This document shows positions 1 through 8,027 of a stretch of DNA of 64,000 bases, in pieces; within the stretch, counting starts at the first letter, position 1; every line of letters starts with the position of its first letter. The stretch covers positions 1,826,501 to 1,890,500 of the forward strand of contig NZ_CP146986.1 in assembly GCF_037126175.1 (NCBI RefSeq), given 5' to 3'. Below the pieces are notes generated by a model that was not told the origin of the DNA, did no database searches, and was given only the letters and a program-made list of their open reading frames with translations. The translations under genes and the position numbers were made by a program. The stretch comes from Pseudomonas sp. RSB 5.4. GTDB lineage: Bacteria > Pseudomonadota > Gammaproteobacteria > Pseudomonadales > Pseudomonadaceae.

Positions 1-901
1 TCGACTGTACATGCGCCCAGACTTCCAGCGCCGGACGCAGGCCTTCGTGCAGATCGCTGCGACGATCCAGCACGCAGCATTGCGCTTCCTTGTAGATGCC
101 ATGGTCATGCGCCACATAACTGCCCGGACGCAACACACTCAGGAAGCGCCCGCCGGCGTTCTGCGTTTCGAACGACTCGGCGATCAGGTCGTACCACGCC
201 GAACCCGAGGCGGTGATGATCGGCTTGGCGATGGCAAACGCGCCGCTGTCCTGCAACTGCACCGCCAGACGCACCAGCGACGCGGCGAATTCGCGAATGC
301 CGCTGACCGCGTGATCGCCGTGGATCACCCCTTCGTAACCTTCGATACCGGTCAGGGCCAGCGCCGGTTGCGCGTTGATCGCCTGAGCCAGCGCGATGAC
401 TTCCTGCTCGCTGCGGCAACCGCAACGGCCACCGATCACGCCGTATTCGATCATCACGTTCAACTTCACTCCACGCGAGGCGAAGTAGGCGCCAAGATCG
501 GCGACGTTATCCGGGTGATCGACCATGCAGTAGAAATCGAAATCCGCATCGGCCAGCAGATCGGCAATCAATGCCATGTTCGGCGTGCCGACCAGTTGGT
601 TGGCCATCAGCACCCGGCGTACGCCATGCGCGTAAGCGGCGCGGGTCTGGGTGGCGCTGGCGAGGGTGATGCCCCAGGCGCCGGCGTCGAGCTGACGCTG
701 GAACAGCGCCGGGGTCATGCTGGTCTTGCCGTGGGGCGCAAGCTCGGCACCGCTGTCGCTGACGAATTTCTGCATCCAGCGAATGTTGTGCTCCAGCGCC
801 TCGCGGTGCAGCACCAGCGCCGGCAGGCTGACGTCACGCACAAGTTGCGCGCCAATCGCAGCGGCGCCCTTTTCCACAGCGGTATTGATGGCAGTCGTCA
901 T
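1..901 (-). CDS. D-threonine aldolase / D-serine dehydratase-like PLP enzyme (amino acid deaminase), C-terminus cut by window edge
   Basis: The frame is open from the ATG at 901 to the left edge, giving 300 codons with no stop, so the C-terminus is missing. The protein reads as a fold-type III (alanine racemase-like) PLP enzyme of the D-threonine aldolase/DSD1 family. The segment AELAPHGKTSM contains the likely PLP lysine (K59), followed by ASATQT typical of the family. A good Shine-Dalgarno (AGGAG, 7 nt away) decides the start. It is the last gene of a block transcribed leftward with an IclR regulator, RidA and an amino-acid ABC importer. RidA proteins clear the enamine/imine products of PLP dehydratases, so deamination of a hydroxy- or D-amino acid is more likely than pure aldol cleavage; that is inference. 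The metal-binding His/Cys pair expected near the C-terminus lies outside the window, so the exact activity cannot be set. Confidence 0.85.
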   Translation of the reverse strand, partial: MTTAINTAVEKGAAAIGAQLVRDVSLPALVLHREALEHNIRWMQKFVSDSGAELAPHGKTSMTPALFQRQLDAGAWGITLASATQTRAAYAHGVRRVLMANQLVGTPNMALIADLLADADFDFYCMVDHPDNVADLGAYFASRGVKLNVMIEYGVIGGRCGCRSEQEVIALAQAINAQPALALTGIEGYEGVIHGDHAVSGIREFAASLVRLAVQLQDSGAFAIAKPIITASGSAWYDLIAESFETQNAGGRFLSVLRPGSYVAHDHGIYKEAQCCVLDRRSDLHEGLRPALEVWAHVQS

Positions 902-944
902 GGTAAAACTCCTCGCATTCAGTCGCGGCCGCAGGCAGCCGCGG

Positions 945-1709
945 TTATTCGTTGATACGCCGGGCGAGGCTGTTCGCGCTCTCGATCAGCACCCGGCGAT
1001 AGTCGTCGTAATTGTTCTTCGCGTCGGCCCGTGGGGCGACGATGCACAGAGTGCAGATGGCCACGCCGCTGGGGTCTTTGACCGGGGCGGCAAAGCAATG
1101 GGTGAAGGTGTCGGCGACGCTGTCGAACGAGAAGAAGCCATCGATGCCGGCTTGACGGATTTCCGCCAGAAAACGTTCCAGCGGCAGGCGTTCGCCGTCG
1201 GGCAGGATGTAATCGTCTTCGTCGATCAGGTCGATGATCTGCTGGTCGCTCAGATGCGCGAGCAACAGGCGTCCTGAAGCCGTCCACGGGATCGGTGCAT
1301 TTTCGCCGATGTCGGACGAAATGCGAAAATGCCGCTCGCCTTCCTTCATCAGTGCCACCGTGTATTTGCGCCCGTTGAGCAGGCACATCTGCGCGGTTTC
1401 CCGGGTCTGGCTGACGATCTCCTGCAAGGCGTGATCGGCCTCGCGACTGAGGTCGAAATGGCGTAGGTGCGCCTGCCCGAGGAAGTACAACTGGCGCCCC
1501 AGATAGACGTGACCGTCCTTGCCCACCGGCTCCAGAATCCGTCGCTCCAGCAGTGACGCCACCAGTTCGTAGACCGTGGATTTCGGGCTGCCGATACCGT
1601 TGGCGATGTCGTTCGGACGCAGCGGCTGGCCGATCTCCTTGAGGAAATCGAGGATATCGAACGCCCGGTCCAGACCACGGGCCCGGCGTTTGATGGTGTC
1701 TTCGGTCAT
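945..1709 (-). CDS. IclR family transcriptional regulator
   Basis: A 254-residue protein with the standard IclR layout. An N-terminal winged helix-turn-helix (about residues 10-60, with PNDIANGIGSPKSTVYELV as the recognition region) is followed by a C-terminal effector domain (GRLLLAHLSDQQI and FSFDSVADTFTHCFAAPVKD are family-like). I chose the ATG at 1709, which has GGGA 9-12 nt upstream. An in-frame ATG at 1724 (five residues longer) is possible; a still longer frame to 1784 lacks a ribosome site. It sits 43 nt upstream of the PLP enzyme on the same strand and downstream of ridA, so it most likely controls this amino-acid uptake and deamination cluster in response to a substrate or intermediate. 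The effector is unknown. Confidence 0.9.
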   Translation of the reverse strand: MTEDTIKRRARGLDRAFDILDFLKEIGQPLRPNDIANGIGSPKSTVYELVASLLERRILEPVGKDGHVYLGRQLYFLGQAHLRHFDLSREADHALQEIVSQTRETAQMCLLNGRKYTVALMKEGERHFRISSDIGENAPIPWTASGRLLLAHLSDQQIIDLIDEDDYILPDGERLPLERFLAEIRQAGIDGFFSFDSVADTFTHCFAAPVKDPSGVAICTLCIVAPRADAKNNYDDYRRVLIESANSLARRINE

Positions 1710-1777
1710 GTCAGTGGTTCCCATAAAAAGTGCCGGGATGGTAACTGGCCTGAGGTGTTGTGTCAGTTGGATCGAGG

Positions 1778-1909
1778 CCCTCACCCCCCGCCCTCTCCCG
1801 GAGGTAGAGGGAGCCTGACCGTATCGATGTAAATGTAAGCGTCATACGCGAAATTCGCATCGATACAGATCAGTCCCCTCTCCCTCCGGGAGAGGGTTAG
1901 GGTGAGGGG
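1778..1909. repeat. Long imperfect inverted repeat (CCCTCACC/CCCTCTCCC type) between ridA and the IclR gene
   Basis: The left arm at 1778-1812 and right arm at 1874-1909 are near-complementary CCCTCACC...CCCTCTCCCGGAGG blocks. Shorter inner complements (cgtatcgatg / catcgatac) extend the pairing toward the centre. The whole segment could fold into one long hairpin. This dispersed intergenic palindrome is common in proteobacterial genomes. Here it sits within a same-strand gene block, where it could act as an mRNA stabiliser or attenuator between ridA and the regulator. Confidence 0.75.
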
Positions 1910-1919
1910 TAGCCATCAC

Positions 1920-2309
1920 TCAAACCTTTTTCTTGTAAGCAATACAGTCGATCTCGACCTTGCAATCGACCATCATGCTCGCCTGCACACAGGCCCGCGC
2001 CGGGGCGTGTTCAGGTTTGAAGTACTCGCCGAAGACCTTGTTGAAACTGCTGAAATCCCGCGGATCGTCCAGCCATACGCCGGCACGCACCACATCTTCC
2101 AGGCCATAACCGGCCTCTTCGAGAATCGCGATCAGGTTCTTCATGGTCTGGTGGGTCTGTTCGACGATGCCGCCAACGATGATCTCGCCATCCACCGCCG
2201 GCACCTGGCCGGATACGTGCAGCCAGCCATCCGCCTCAACGGCGCGCGCGAAGGGACGTGGCTGACCGCCAGCGGCGGTGCTGCCGGTGCCGTATCGAGT
2301 AATGCTCAT
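1920..2309 (-). CDS. RidA family (YjgF/YER057c/UK114) protein, imine/enamine deaminase
   Basis: A 129-residue protein of typical RidA length. The conserved ARACVQASMMV stretch carries the arginine that binds the substrate carboxylate in RidA enzymes, and the N-terminus has the expected region through HVSGQVPAVDGEI. The ATG at 2309 is preceded by AGGAGA at good spacing; an upstream in-frame start at 2330 lacks this. Known RidA proteins are small trimeric enzymes that hydrolyse reactive 2-aminoacrylate-type imines released by PLP dehydratases or amino-acid oxidases. Its place between an amino-acid importer and a PLP deaminase-like enzyme fits a dedicated clean-up role for that pathway. The family has several subgroups (Rid1-7), and the subgroup was not determined. 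Confidence 0.93.
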   Translation of the reverse strand: MSITRYGTGSTAAGGQPRPFARAVEADGWLHVSGQVPAVDGEIIVGGIVEQTHQTMKNLIAILEEAGYGLEDVVRAGVWLDDPRDFSSFNKVFGEYFKPEHAPARACVQASMMVDCKVEIDCIAYKKKV

Positions 2310-2339
2310 GGGTACTTCTCCTGATGACAAAACAAAAAA

Positions 2340-3137
2340 TTAGAACCGCGTGCTCTTGAGAAACTCGGCCAGACGCGGCGATTGCGGGCGTTCGAACAGT
2401 TCCTTGGGCGGCCCCTGCTCTTCGATCCGCCCCTGATTCATGAAAACGATCTTGTCCGAGACCTCGAAGGCGAAACGCATTTCGTGGGTCACCAGCAACA
2501 TGGTCATGCCGTCTTCGGCCAGGCCCTTGATCACGTTCAACACCTCACCGACCAGCTCCGGATCGAGGGCCGAGGTGACTTCGTCGAACAGCATCAGGCT
2601 GGGGTTCATCGCAATCGCCCGGGCAATCGCCACGCGCTGTTGCTGACCGCCGGACAACTGCCCGGGAAAGTGATTGCGCCGCTCCAGCAGGCCGACCCGC
2701 TCCAGCCATTTTTCGGCCAGCACCACGGCTTCGTCCTTGTGCATTTTCTTCACCTTGAGCAGACCGAGGGTGACGTTCTGCAAGGCGGTCAGGTGCGGGA
2801 ACAGGTTGAATTGCTGGAAGGCCATGCCAGTCATCGCGCGATGGCGGGCGATGACTTTTTCCGCGTGACGCACGCGTTTGCCACCGACCTCGTCATAGCC
2901 GATGGACTCGCCGTCGAGCAGGATCTGCCCGCCCTGGAACTCTTCGAGCATGTTCACGCAGCGCAGCAACGTGGTCTTGCCCGAACCGCTGGAGCCGATC
3001 AGCGTTACGACGTTGCCGCGCTGCATGCTCAGGTCGACACCCTTGAGCACTTCGACCGCACCGTACTGCTTGTGCAGGCCACGGATGTCCAGCAGCGGCT
3101 GACCGTTCTGAACGTTGGAAACTTGAGCTTGAGTCAT
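2340..3137 (-). CDS. Polar amino-acid ABC transporter, ATP-binding protein
   Basis: A 265-residue ABC ATPase with all core motifs: Walker [10 protein letters not shown] (about residues 48-56), Q-loop region [12 protein letters not shown], signature LSGGQQQR (about 160) and Walker [15 protein letters not shown] (about 180), then the switch histidine in [19 protein letters not shown] and VTHEMRFA are typical of the polar amino-acid subfamily (HisP/GlnQ/OccP). The start ATG overlaps the end of the upstream permease by 4 nt (TGA within ATGA context), so the two are translationally coupled. It energises import by the two permeases and binding protein encoded just upstream on the same strand. The substrate cannot be read from the sequence. 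Confidence 0.95.
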   Translation of the reverse strand: MTQAQVSNVQNGQPLLDIRGLHKQYGAVEVLKGVDLSMQRGNVVTLIGSSGSGKTTLLRCVNMLEEFQGGQILLDGESIGYDEVGGKRVRHAEKVIARHRAMTGMAFQQFNLFPHLTALQNVTLGLLKVKKMHKDEAVVLAEKWLERVGLLERRNHFPGQLSGGQQQRVAIARAIAMNPSLMLFDEVTSALDPELVGEVLNVIKGLAEDGMTMLLVTHEMRFAFEVSDKIVFMNQGRIEEQGPPKELFERPQSPRLAEFLKSTRF

Positions 3138-3796
3138 GGCAGGGCCACCCGCTTTTCAATGTGCCGGCCGAGTAATTCGATGCCGTAGTTGATGACGAAG
3201 AACAGAAAACCGGCGAACAGGTAGAACTCCAGAGTCATGAAGGTCCTGGCGATGATCTGTTGGGTGCTGAGCAACAATTCGGCGACGCCGATCACCGAGA
3301 GCAGGGTCGAGGCCTTGACGATTTCGGTGGACGAGTTGACCCAGGTCGGCAGGATCTGCCGCAACGCCTGGGGCAACAGCACGTAACCGAGGGATTGATA
3401 AAACGTCAGGCCGATCGCCTTGCTCGCTTCCATCTGCCCGCGTGGCAAGGCCTGCAAGGCGCCGCGCACAATCTCGGCAACGTGCGAGCCGCAAAACAGC
3501 GTCAGGCCCAACGCACCCGCCTGAAACGCGCTGATCTGCCAGCCCAGCGCTGGCGCCATATAGAAGCAGGCCAGCACCAGCACAAACACCGGCGTGCCGC
3601 GAATCAGGTCGACGTAAAAGCGGAACGGCGCGCGCATCCAGAACTTGCCGTAGGTCAGCACCAGTCCGGTGACAACCCCGAGCAGCGTGCCGAACAGAAT
3701 CGCCAGCGCCGACACCTGCACACTGGTCAGGAACCCTTGCAGCAACGTCTCGCGTGCCACCCATAATTCATGCAACCAACTGGGAGATTCGTACAT
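3134..3796 (-). CDS. Polar amino-acid ABC transporter, permease (second)
   Basis: A 220-residue inner-membrane protein of the His/Glu/Gln/Arg/opine permease family. It has about five hydrophobic segments, starting with [20 protein letters not shown], and the cytoplasmic EAA loop ([12 protein letters not shown], then [10 protein letters not shown]) that docks on the ATPase. RGTPVFVLV is a family signature. The end overlaps the ATPase start by 4 nt, and the upstream permease ends 9 nt before it. It is one half of the heterodimeric membrane channel. Confidence 0.94.
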   Translation of the reverse strand: MYESPSWLHELWVARETLLQGFLTSVQVSALAILFGTLLGVVTGLVLTYGKFWMRAPFRFYVDLIRGTPVFVLVLACFYMAPALGWQISAFQAGALGLTLFCGSHVAEIVRGALQALPRGQMEASKAIGLTFYQSLGYVLLPQALRQILPTWVNSSTEIVKASTLLSVIGVAELLLSTQQIIARTFMTLEFYLFAGFLFFVINYGIELLGRHIEKRVALP

Positions 3797-3805
3797 CGCA
3801 GCCTC

Positions 3806-4468
3806 CTATCGGCGAATCGCCAGACGCTGCTCGAGGTACCGCAGCAGCATGGCAATGAGGTAACAGGCCGCGACATACAACGCCGTGGTCACCAGCCAGG
3901 TTTCGATCACCCGGTAGCTCTCGACGTTGATCTTGCGCGCGTAATAGGTCAGCTCCGGCACCGCAATCGCGGCGGCCAGCGAGGTGTCCTTGAACAGCGA
4001 GATAAAGTTGTTCGACAGCGCCGGCAGCACGTTGCGCAGCATCACCGGCACCGTGACGTAGGCCTTGACCTGCCATTCACCGAGACCGATTGCCAGCCCC
4101 GCCTCGCGCTGGCCTTTGGGGATGCTCAGCAAGCCGCCACGGAACACTTCGGTCAGATAGGCGCCCGCATACAGCGACAAGGTGATGATGAACGACGGGA
4201 TCTTGTCCAGGCGGATCCCCAGGCTCGGCAAGGCAAAGTAGATCAACAGAATCAACACCAGAATCGGCGTGTTACGCACCACCGTGACGTACACCGAGGC
4301 CAGCACCCGCAAGGCGCGACGCTTCGAGAGCAAGGCAAACGCCATCAGCAGGCCGATCACGCAGCCGATGGCGATCGACACCAGCGCCAGTTCAAGGCCC
4401 AGACCGAGCCCCGCCAGCAAGGTGTCGAAATCGCGCCACACGGCGGCAAAGTTCAACTGATAGTTCAT
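3806..4468 (-). CDS. Polar amino-acid ABC transporter, permease (first)
   Basis: A 220-residue inner-membrane permease, paralogous to its neighbour. It shows the RNTPILVLILLIYF motif and an EAA loop (EAGLAIGLGEWQVK, then VPVMLRNVLPALSN). The N-terminus (NFAAVWRDFDTLLAGLGLGL) is typical of HisM/GlnP-like proteins. It lies 50 nt downstream of the binding-protein gene and 9 nt upstream of the second permease, all in one transcription unit. Together the pair forms the translocation path for the amino acid delivered by the binding protein. Confidence 0.94.
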   Translation of the reverse strand: MNYQLNFAAVWRDFDTLLAGLGLGLELALVSIAIGCVIGLLMAFALLSKRRALRVLASVYVTVVRNTPILVLILLIYFALPSLGIRLDKIPSFIITLSLYAGAYLTEVFRGGLLSIPKGQREAGLAIGLGEWQVKAYVTVPVMLRNVLPALSNNFISLFKDTSLAAAIAVPELTYYARKINVESYRVIETWLVTTALYVAACYLIAMLLRYLEQRLAIRR

Positions 4469-4518
4469 GGTCAGCAGTACCTTGAGCGGGGCGATTGAGG
4501 CGCCCCGCTCTCACGGGG

Positions 4519-5367
4519 TCATTTGAATTCGACTGGGAAACCGATGGCCGGGGACGGCAGATCCACTCCGAACCACTGCTTGAAGGATGCTGCGTAAGTC
4601 GGGAACTCGACGCCGGTCATGGCTTCATGCAGCACGGTGTTAACGAAATTCAGCCAGTCCTGATCGCCACGTTTGACGGCGCAAGCGTAGGTCTGTGGGC
4701 TCCACGCGTAGGTCGGGCTGCGGTAGCGGCCGGGGTTCTGCACCATCAGGTATTTGACCGAAGACTGGTCGGTGGCTGCCGCGTCGGCGCGACCGGAGTT
4801 CACCGCCTGATACATCAGGTCGACGCTGTCGTACTGATCAACCTTGGCCTTGGGCAGTGCCTGATGCACCAGTTCTTCGGCATAGACGTTTTGCAGCACA
4901 GCCACGGTAACGCTATCACCGGCAGCCTGCAGATCTTCGATTTCCTTGTATTTGCTGTTGGCCGGCAGCAGCAGACCGACACCTTCGCGGTAGTACGGCA
5001 GGGTGAATGCCACTTGCTGAGCGCGGCTCGCGGTAACGGTGATGAACTGGCAACTCATGTCGACCTTGTCGGTCAGCAGATTGGGAATTCGCGCATCGGA
5101 CGACTGCACCACAAACTCGACCTTGTTCGGATCATTGAACAAGCCCTTGGCTACCATCCTGGCGATGTCGATATCAAAGCCCTGCAACTTGCCGTCCGCA
5201 CCTTGAAAGTGCCACGGCGCATTGGTGCTGCCGGTGCCGACAATCAACTTGCCACGGGCCAGAACACTGTCGAGCTTGCTGTCGGCTGCCTGGGCCATGC
5301 CCATGACAGCGGACGAAGCCGCAAGAACAAAAACACACGCTTTGAACAACGAAGGACGGCGATGCAT
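4519..5367 (-). CDS. Polar amino-acid ABC transporter, periplasmic substrate-binding protein
   Basis: A 282-residue type-II binding protein with an N-terminal signal peptide (hydrophobic core ACVFVLAASSAVMG, cleavage near AQA-AD). The mature part has the family pattern: GKLIVGTGSTNAPWHF, LQGFDIDIARMVAKGLF, then SSDARIPNLLTDKVDMSC. The ATG at 5367 has GGAG 8 nt upstream; the GTG three codons earlier is less likely. As the first gene of the importer operon it is probably the most highly expressed. It is the receptor that sets specificity. The association with RidA and a PLP deaminase-like enzyme suggests a D- or hydroxy-amino acid, which is inference only. Confidence 0.94.
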   Translation of the reverse strand: MHRRPSLFKACVFVLAASSAVMGMAQAADSKLDSVLARGKLIVGTGSTNAPWHFQGADGKLQGFDIDIARMVAKGLFNDPNKVEFVVQSSDARIPNLLTDKVDMSCQFITVTASRAQQVAFTLPYYREGVGLLLPANSKYKEIEDLQAAGDSVTVAVLQNVYAEELVHQALPKAKVDQYDSVDLMYQAVNSGRADAAATDQSSVKYLMVQNPGRYRSPTYAWSPQTYACAVKRGDQDWLNFVNTVLHEAMTGVEFPTYAASFKQWFGVDLPSPAIGFPVEFK

Positions 5368-5761
5368 GGCAAGCACTCCAGGATGATGTTTATTCCGCTA
5401 TACCGGAACACGGTTTGTTACTACGGAATAGACAGCAGAAAGTGTGCCACAGCTCGCGGACGAAATCGCCCGTATGTGGAACTTCAAGTTATTCAGCTGG
5501 TTAGCTAACGAGACATCTGGCACGCAGAGGCGCCGCTTTTGGACAATTCAGCGATCGTGTGGGTAGTAACGTCACATTCAAGTGCAGCGATGCGCGTATT
5601 CGATGCACGGAGAGCTTTCGCAAGGTCTCTTTTTTCGAATTGCCGTTTGTCGGATTTCAACCTCTACCTGTCAGAGTTGACAGTTGTTTCCAACGGATCC
5701 CGGAGGCCTACTGAAGTCTCTGCTCAGCAGAAACATCAATAACCGAACAAGGATGAGTGAA
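5368..5761. other. 394-bp intergenic region between the divergent importer operon and the small jelly-roll gene
   Basis: Apart from the inverted repeat near 5400 I see no gene here. Short open frames have no ribosome site and no recognisable product. The segment must carry the promoter of the leftward importer operon and that of the rightward gene at 5762. It is more AT-rich than the flanking coding DNA toward 5620-5700. Confidence 0.6.
5391..5430. promoter_or_regulatory. Inverted repeat with three TTCCG/CGGAA half-sites, possible IclR operator
   Basis: TTCCG at 5393-5397 and CGGAA at 5404-5408 form a palindrome with a 6-nt spacer. A further CGGAATA at 5424-5430 is complementary to TATTCCG at 5391-5397. 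The cluster lies 24-63 nt upstream of the binding-protein start. IclR-type regulators often bind short palindromes of this GGAA/TTCC kind, and an IclR gene is in the same cluster, so this is a candidate operator. No footprint or family alignment backs it. Confidence 0.35.
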
Positions 5762-6166
5762 ATGGCTAATTTGATTAAAAACGGTGACTTTTCCCAGCAA
5801 GGTGCTCATTGGAGCGCGTCCGAGGCGGACAAAGTTCATTATGAAAACGGCGATTGCGTTATTGCTTCTCCTGCATTTATCAGTCAGGAGGTGCCCACGC
5901 CAGACGGTGATGGTGGGACATTCATGTTATCCGCGCGGATGAAGACCAACCCGGGGGCAGCGGGTCGTATCACGGTGCAGGCTCACCCGACGGGTGATCC
6001 AGTTTCACTTAATGTCGGGGGCGGGCAAAGCTGGGAAGTTCTTTCCAAGAAGTTTAAGGCCAATAACGCGACTATCAAGTTCGTAGTCAAACTGGAAGCC
6101 AACGATGGAGAAAACGGCAAGCCTGGCTCGTATTTCGGTGATGTAACGCTTTCCAAATTGAGCTGA
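5762..6166 (+). CDS. Small jelly-roll, carbohydrate-binding-module-like protein
   Basis: A 134-residue acidic protein. The opening NLIKNGDFSQQGAHWSAS matches the way CBM4/9-type beta-sandwich modules begin (N-L-x-x-N-G-D/S-F ... W). The rest is beta-rich with a closing YFGDVTLSKLS, also typical of these domains. There is no signal peptide, membrane segment or catalytic domain, so it is a free-standing module. The ATG at 5762 has AAGGA 8 nt upstream; an ATG three codons earlier sits directly on that site and is unlikely. Function is unknown. Binding of a glycan, or a role in a surface or secreted complex, is possible. The base composition is more AT-rich than its neighbours, which may hint at a separate history. 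Confidence 0.72.
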   Translation: MANLIKNGDFSQQGAHWSASEADKVHYENGDCVIASPAFISQEVPTPDGDGGTFMLSARMKTNPGAAGRITVQAHPTGDPVSLNVGGGQSWEVLSKKFKANNATIKFVVKLEANDGENGKPGSYFGDVTLSKLS

Positions 6167-6264
6167 CACAACGTTTCAAGTTGATGAGCGGGTCATCGCC
6201 AATGATGACTCGCTTTTTCAATCTCTCGATCGCGTCGTCGATGAAGCGAGAAAAGGAGCTAATC

Positions 6265-6696
6265 GTGAGCCTGAATGTCCCCCTCTCCGCTTTGTCGCCT
6301 GTCTACCGCAAAGCCCTGAAAACCTCGCGTCCGGTGATCCTGTACTTCGCCAACGAACACTGTCCTGCCTGCGAATAGGCTGGGCCGGTGTTTCGTGAGG
6401 TGGCCGAGCCGTATCGGCTCCGGGCGAACATTTACATGCTCAACACCACTGAGGCGCCGCGCCATCCACTGGTCACCGGCACCCCGACCGTGCTGTTCTA
6501 CAAGAACGGCAAACTCATGAAGAAGCTCAAGGGCATCGGCACTGAAGAAACATTAAGTGAAGATTTCGCCCGGCACGTCGGCAAAACCAAAGCGCCAGCT
6601 GTCATCCGCCCACCACGGCATGATCTGGCCTGGCTGCGGCGCACCTTGCGCACGCTCTGCACCGTCCCCCGCGCACATCGATGGAACTTTTCCTGA
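6265..6696 (+). pseudogene. Thioredoxin-like protein gene interrupted by an in-frame amber codon
   Basis: From a GTG start at 6265 (AAGGAG 6 nt upstream) the frame encodes a thioredoxin-fold beginning: PVILYFANEHCPACE with the CPAC redox motif at residues 33-36. It then meets TAG at 6376-6378 (codon 38). The same frame continues without any other stop to 6696: AGPVFREVAEPYR, then TPTVLFYKNGKLMKKLKG, the thioredoxin cis-proline region (GTPT) and beta-strands. A single change, most simply TGG to TAG, would restore about 143 residues. So this is either a recent nonsense pseudogene or a sequence error; amber readthrough cannot be excluded. The C-terminal tail (residues about 115-143, Arg-rich) is not thioredoxin-like. 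Confidence 0.8.
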
Positions 6697-6733
6697 AAGT
6701 GCCACCTAAGAGCCATCAACCGATGGCACTTTC
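6695..6733. terminator. Hairpin after the thioredoxin-like pseudogene
   Basis: GAAAGTGCCA at 6695-6704 is fully complementary to TGGCACTTTC at 6724-6733, with a 19-nt loop. It overlaps the stop codon of the broken thioredoxin gene. No strong T run follows, so it may be a weak or Rho-assisted terminator, or an RNA-stabilising hairpin. It separates this gene from the wecB-nfrB-nfrA operon. Confidence 0.5.
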
Positions 6734-6872
6734 GTTCCAAATTATCGGTAACAAACAAGCCTCGGGCCGGATTGGACAAGCTCCATTCCGGCTGCTTTTC
6801 TTTTATTTCTCGGCAAGCGAACACAGGCGTCAGGTGATTTAGCCCGGCGTTGCCATGTCCCAGGAGGGATCA

Positions 6873-8027
6873 ATGTCTTTCAAAGTCATGATGGTTTTCG
6901 GTACTCGTCCGGAGGCCATCAAAATGGCCCCCCTGGCCAGGGTTCTGCGCCAGTGGCCCGACATCCAACTGAACATCTGCTCCACCGGCCAGCACCGCGA
7001 GATGCTCGCCCAGGTGCTCGACGCCTTTGAACTGACGCTCGACGAAGACCTGCAGGTGATGACCCAGGGTCAGACCATCAACGGTCTCTCGCAGAACCTG
7101 CTCGGACAACTCGATCAAGCCTACGAACGCGTCAAGCCGGACATCGTGCTGGTACACGGCGACACCACCACCAGCTTCATCGCCGCCCTCGCTGCGTTCA
7201 ATCGTCAGCTACCCATCGGCCACGTCGAAGCAGGCTTACGCACCGGCAACCTGCGCGCACCATGGCCTGAAGAGGCGAATCGACGCTTGACCGGCGTGAT
7301 TGCCGACCTGCATTTCCCGCCCACCTCCAAGACCGCCGCCAACCTGCTTCGCGAAGGTGTGCCCGAGGACAACATCGAAATCACCGGCAATACCGTGATC
7401 GATGCCTTGCTGTGGATGCGCGATCACCAGCAGCAAACCAACTGGCATCCAGCCGCCGACTCGCCGTTGGCTGTCCTCGATGATCAGCGCCGGATGATCC
7501 TGATCACCAGCCATCGGCGGGAAAACATCGGCGATGGTTTCCGCAATATCTGCCAGGCATTGGCAGAGCTGGCCGAGCGTTATCCCGACGTTCAGTTCGT
7601 TTACCCGGTGCACCTCAACCCGCTGGTGCAGGAAGTGGTGTACGGCACGCTCTCGGACAAACCCAACATCTATCTGATCGCCCCGCAGGACTACCCGAAC
7701 TTCGTGTGGCTGATGGGCCGAGCGCATTTCATCCTCACCGATTCCGGCGGCGTGCAGGAGGAAGCTCCGGCCATCGGCAAACCTCTACTGGTGCTGCGCG
7801 ATGTGACCGAACGGCCATCCGTGCTGGAAAGCGGCACCATGCTGCTGGTGGGAACCGACAAGTCCCGCATCGTCAAAGAAGCCAGCCAGTTGCTGGACGA
7901 CCAGGACACCTACACCCGGATGAGCCGCGTGCACTTCCCGTACGGCGACGGCCACGCCAGCGAACTCATTGCCACTCGCCTTCATGCCTGGCTGAGTGCT
8001 CGCTCGGCGGTGGGTAGCGACGTATGA
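6873..8027 (+). CDS. wecB: UDP-N-acetylglucosamine 2-epimerase (non-hydrolysing)
   Basis: A 384-residue cytoplasmic enzyme of WecB/MnaA type, converting UDP-GlcNAc to UDP-ManNAc. Family segments are clear: GTRPEAIKMAPL at the N-terminus, STGQHREML, HVEAGLRTGNL, PEEANRR, ITSHRRENIGDGF, and the C-terminal SGGVQEEAPAIGKPLLVLR with RDVTERPS. The ATG at 6873 follows GGAGG at 5-nt spacing; the in-frame ATG at 6855 does not. The stop overlaps the nfrB start by 4 nt. In E. coli, WecB is needed for the ManNAc-containing NGR glycan used by phage N4. Here a wecB copy leads the nfr operon itself, which suggests a dedicated UDP-ManNAc supply for the glycosyltransferase that follows. Confidence 0.95.
   Translation: MSFKVMMVFGTRPEAIKMAPLARVLRQWPDIQLNICSTGQHREMLAQVLDAFELTLDEDLQVMTQGQTINGLSQNLLGQLDQAYERVKPDIVLVHGDTTTSFIAALAAFNRQLPIGHVEAGLRTGNLRAPWPEEANRRLTGVIADLHFPPTSKTAANLLREGVPEDNIEITGNTVIDALLWMRDHQQQTNWHPAADSPLAVLDDQRRMILITSHRRENIGDGFRNICQALAELAERYPDVQFVYPVHLNPLVQEVVYGTLSDKPNIYLIAPQDYPNFVWLMGRAHFILTDSGGVQEEAPAIGKPLLVLRDVTERPSVLESGTMLLVGTDKSRIVKEASQLLDDQDTYTRMSRVHFPYGDGHASELIATRLHAWLSARSAVGSDV

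Noticed and set aside
5539..5742. Small open frame of 67 codons in the gap before the jelly-roll gene
   Set aside because: No ribosome site, no recognisable domain and an unstructured composition; it lies where a promoter is expected.
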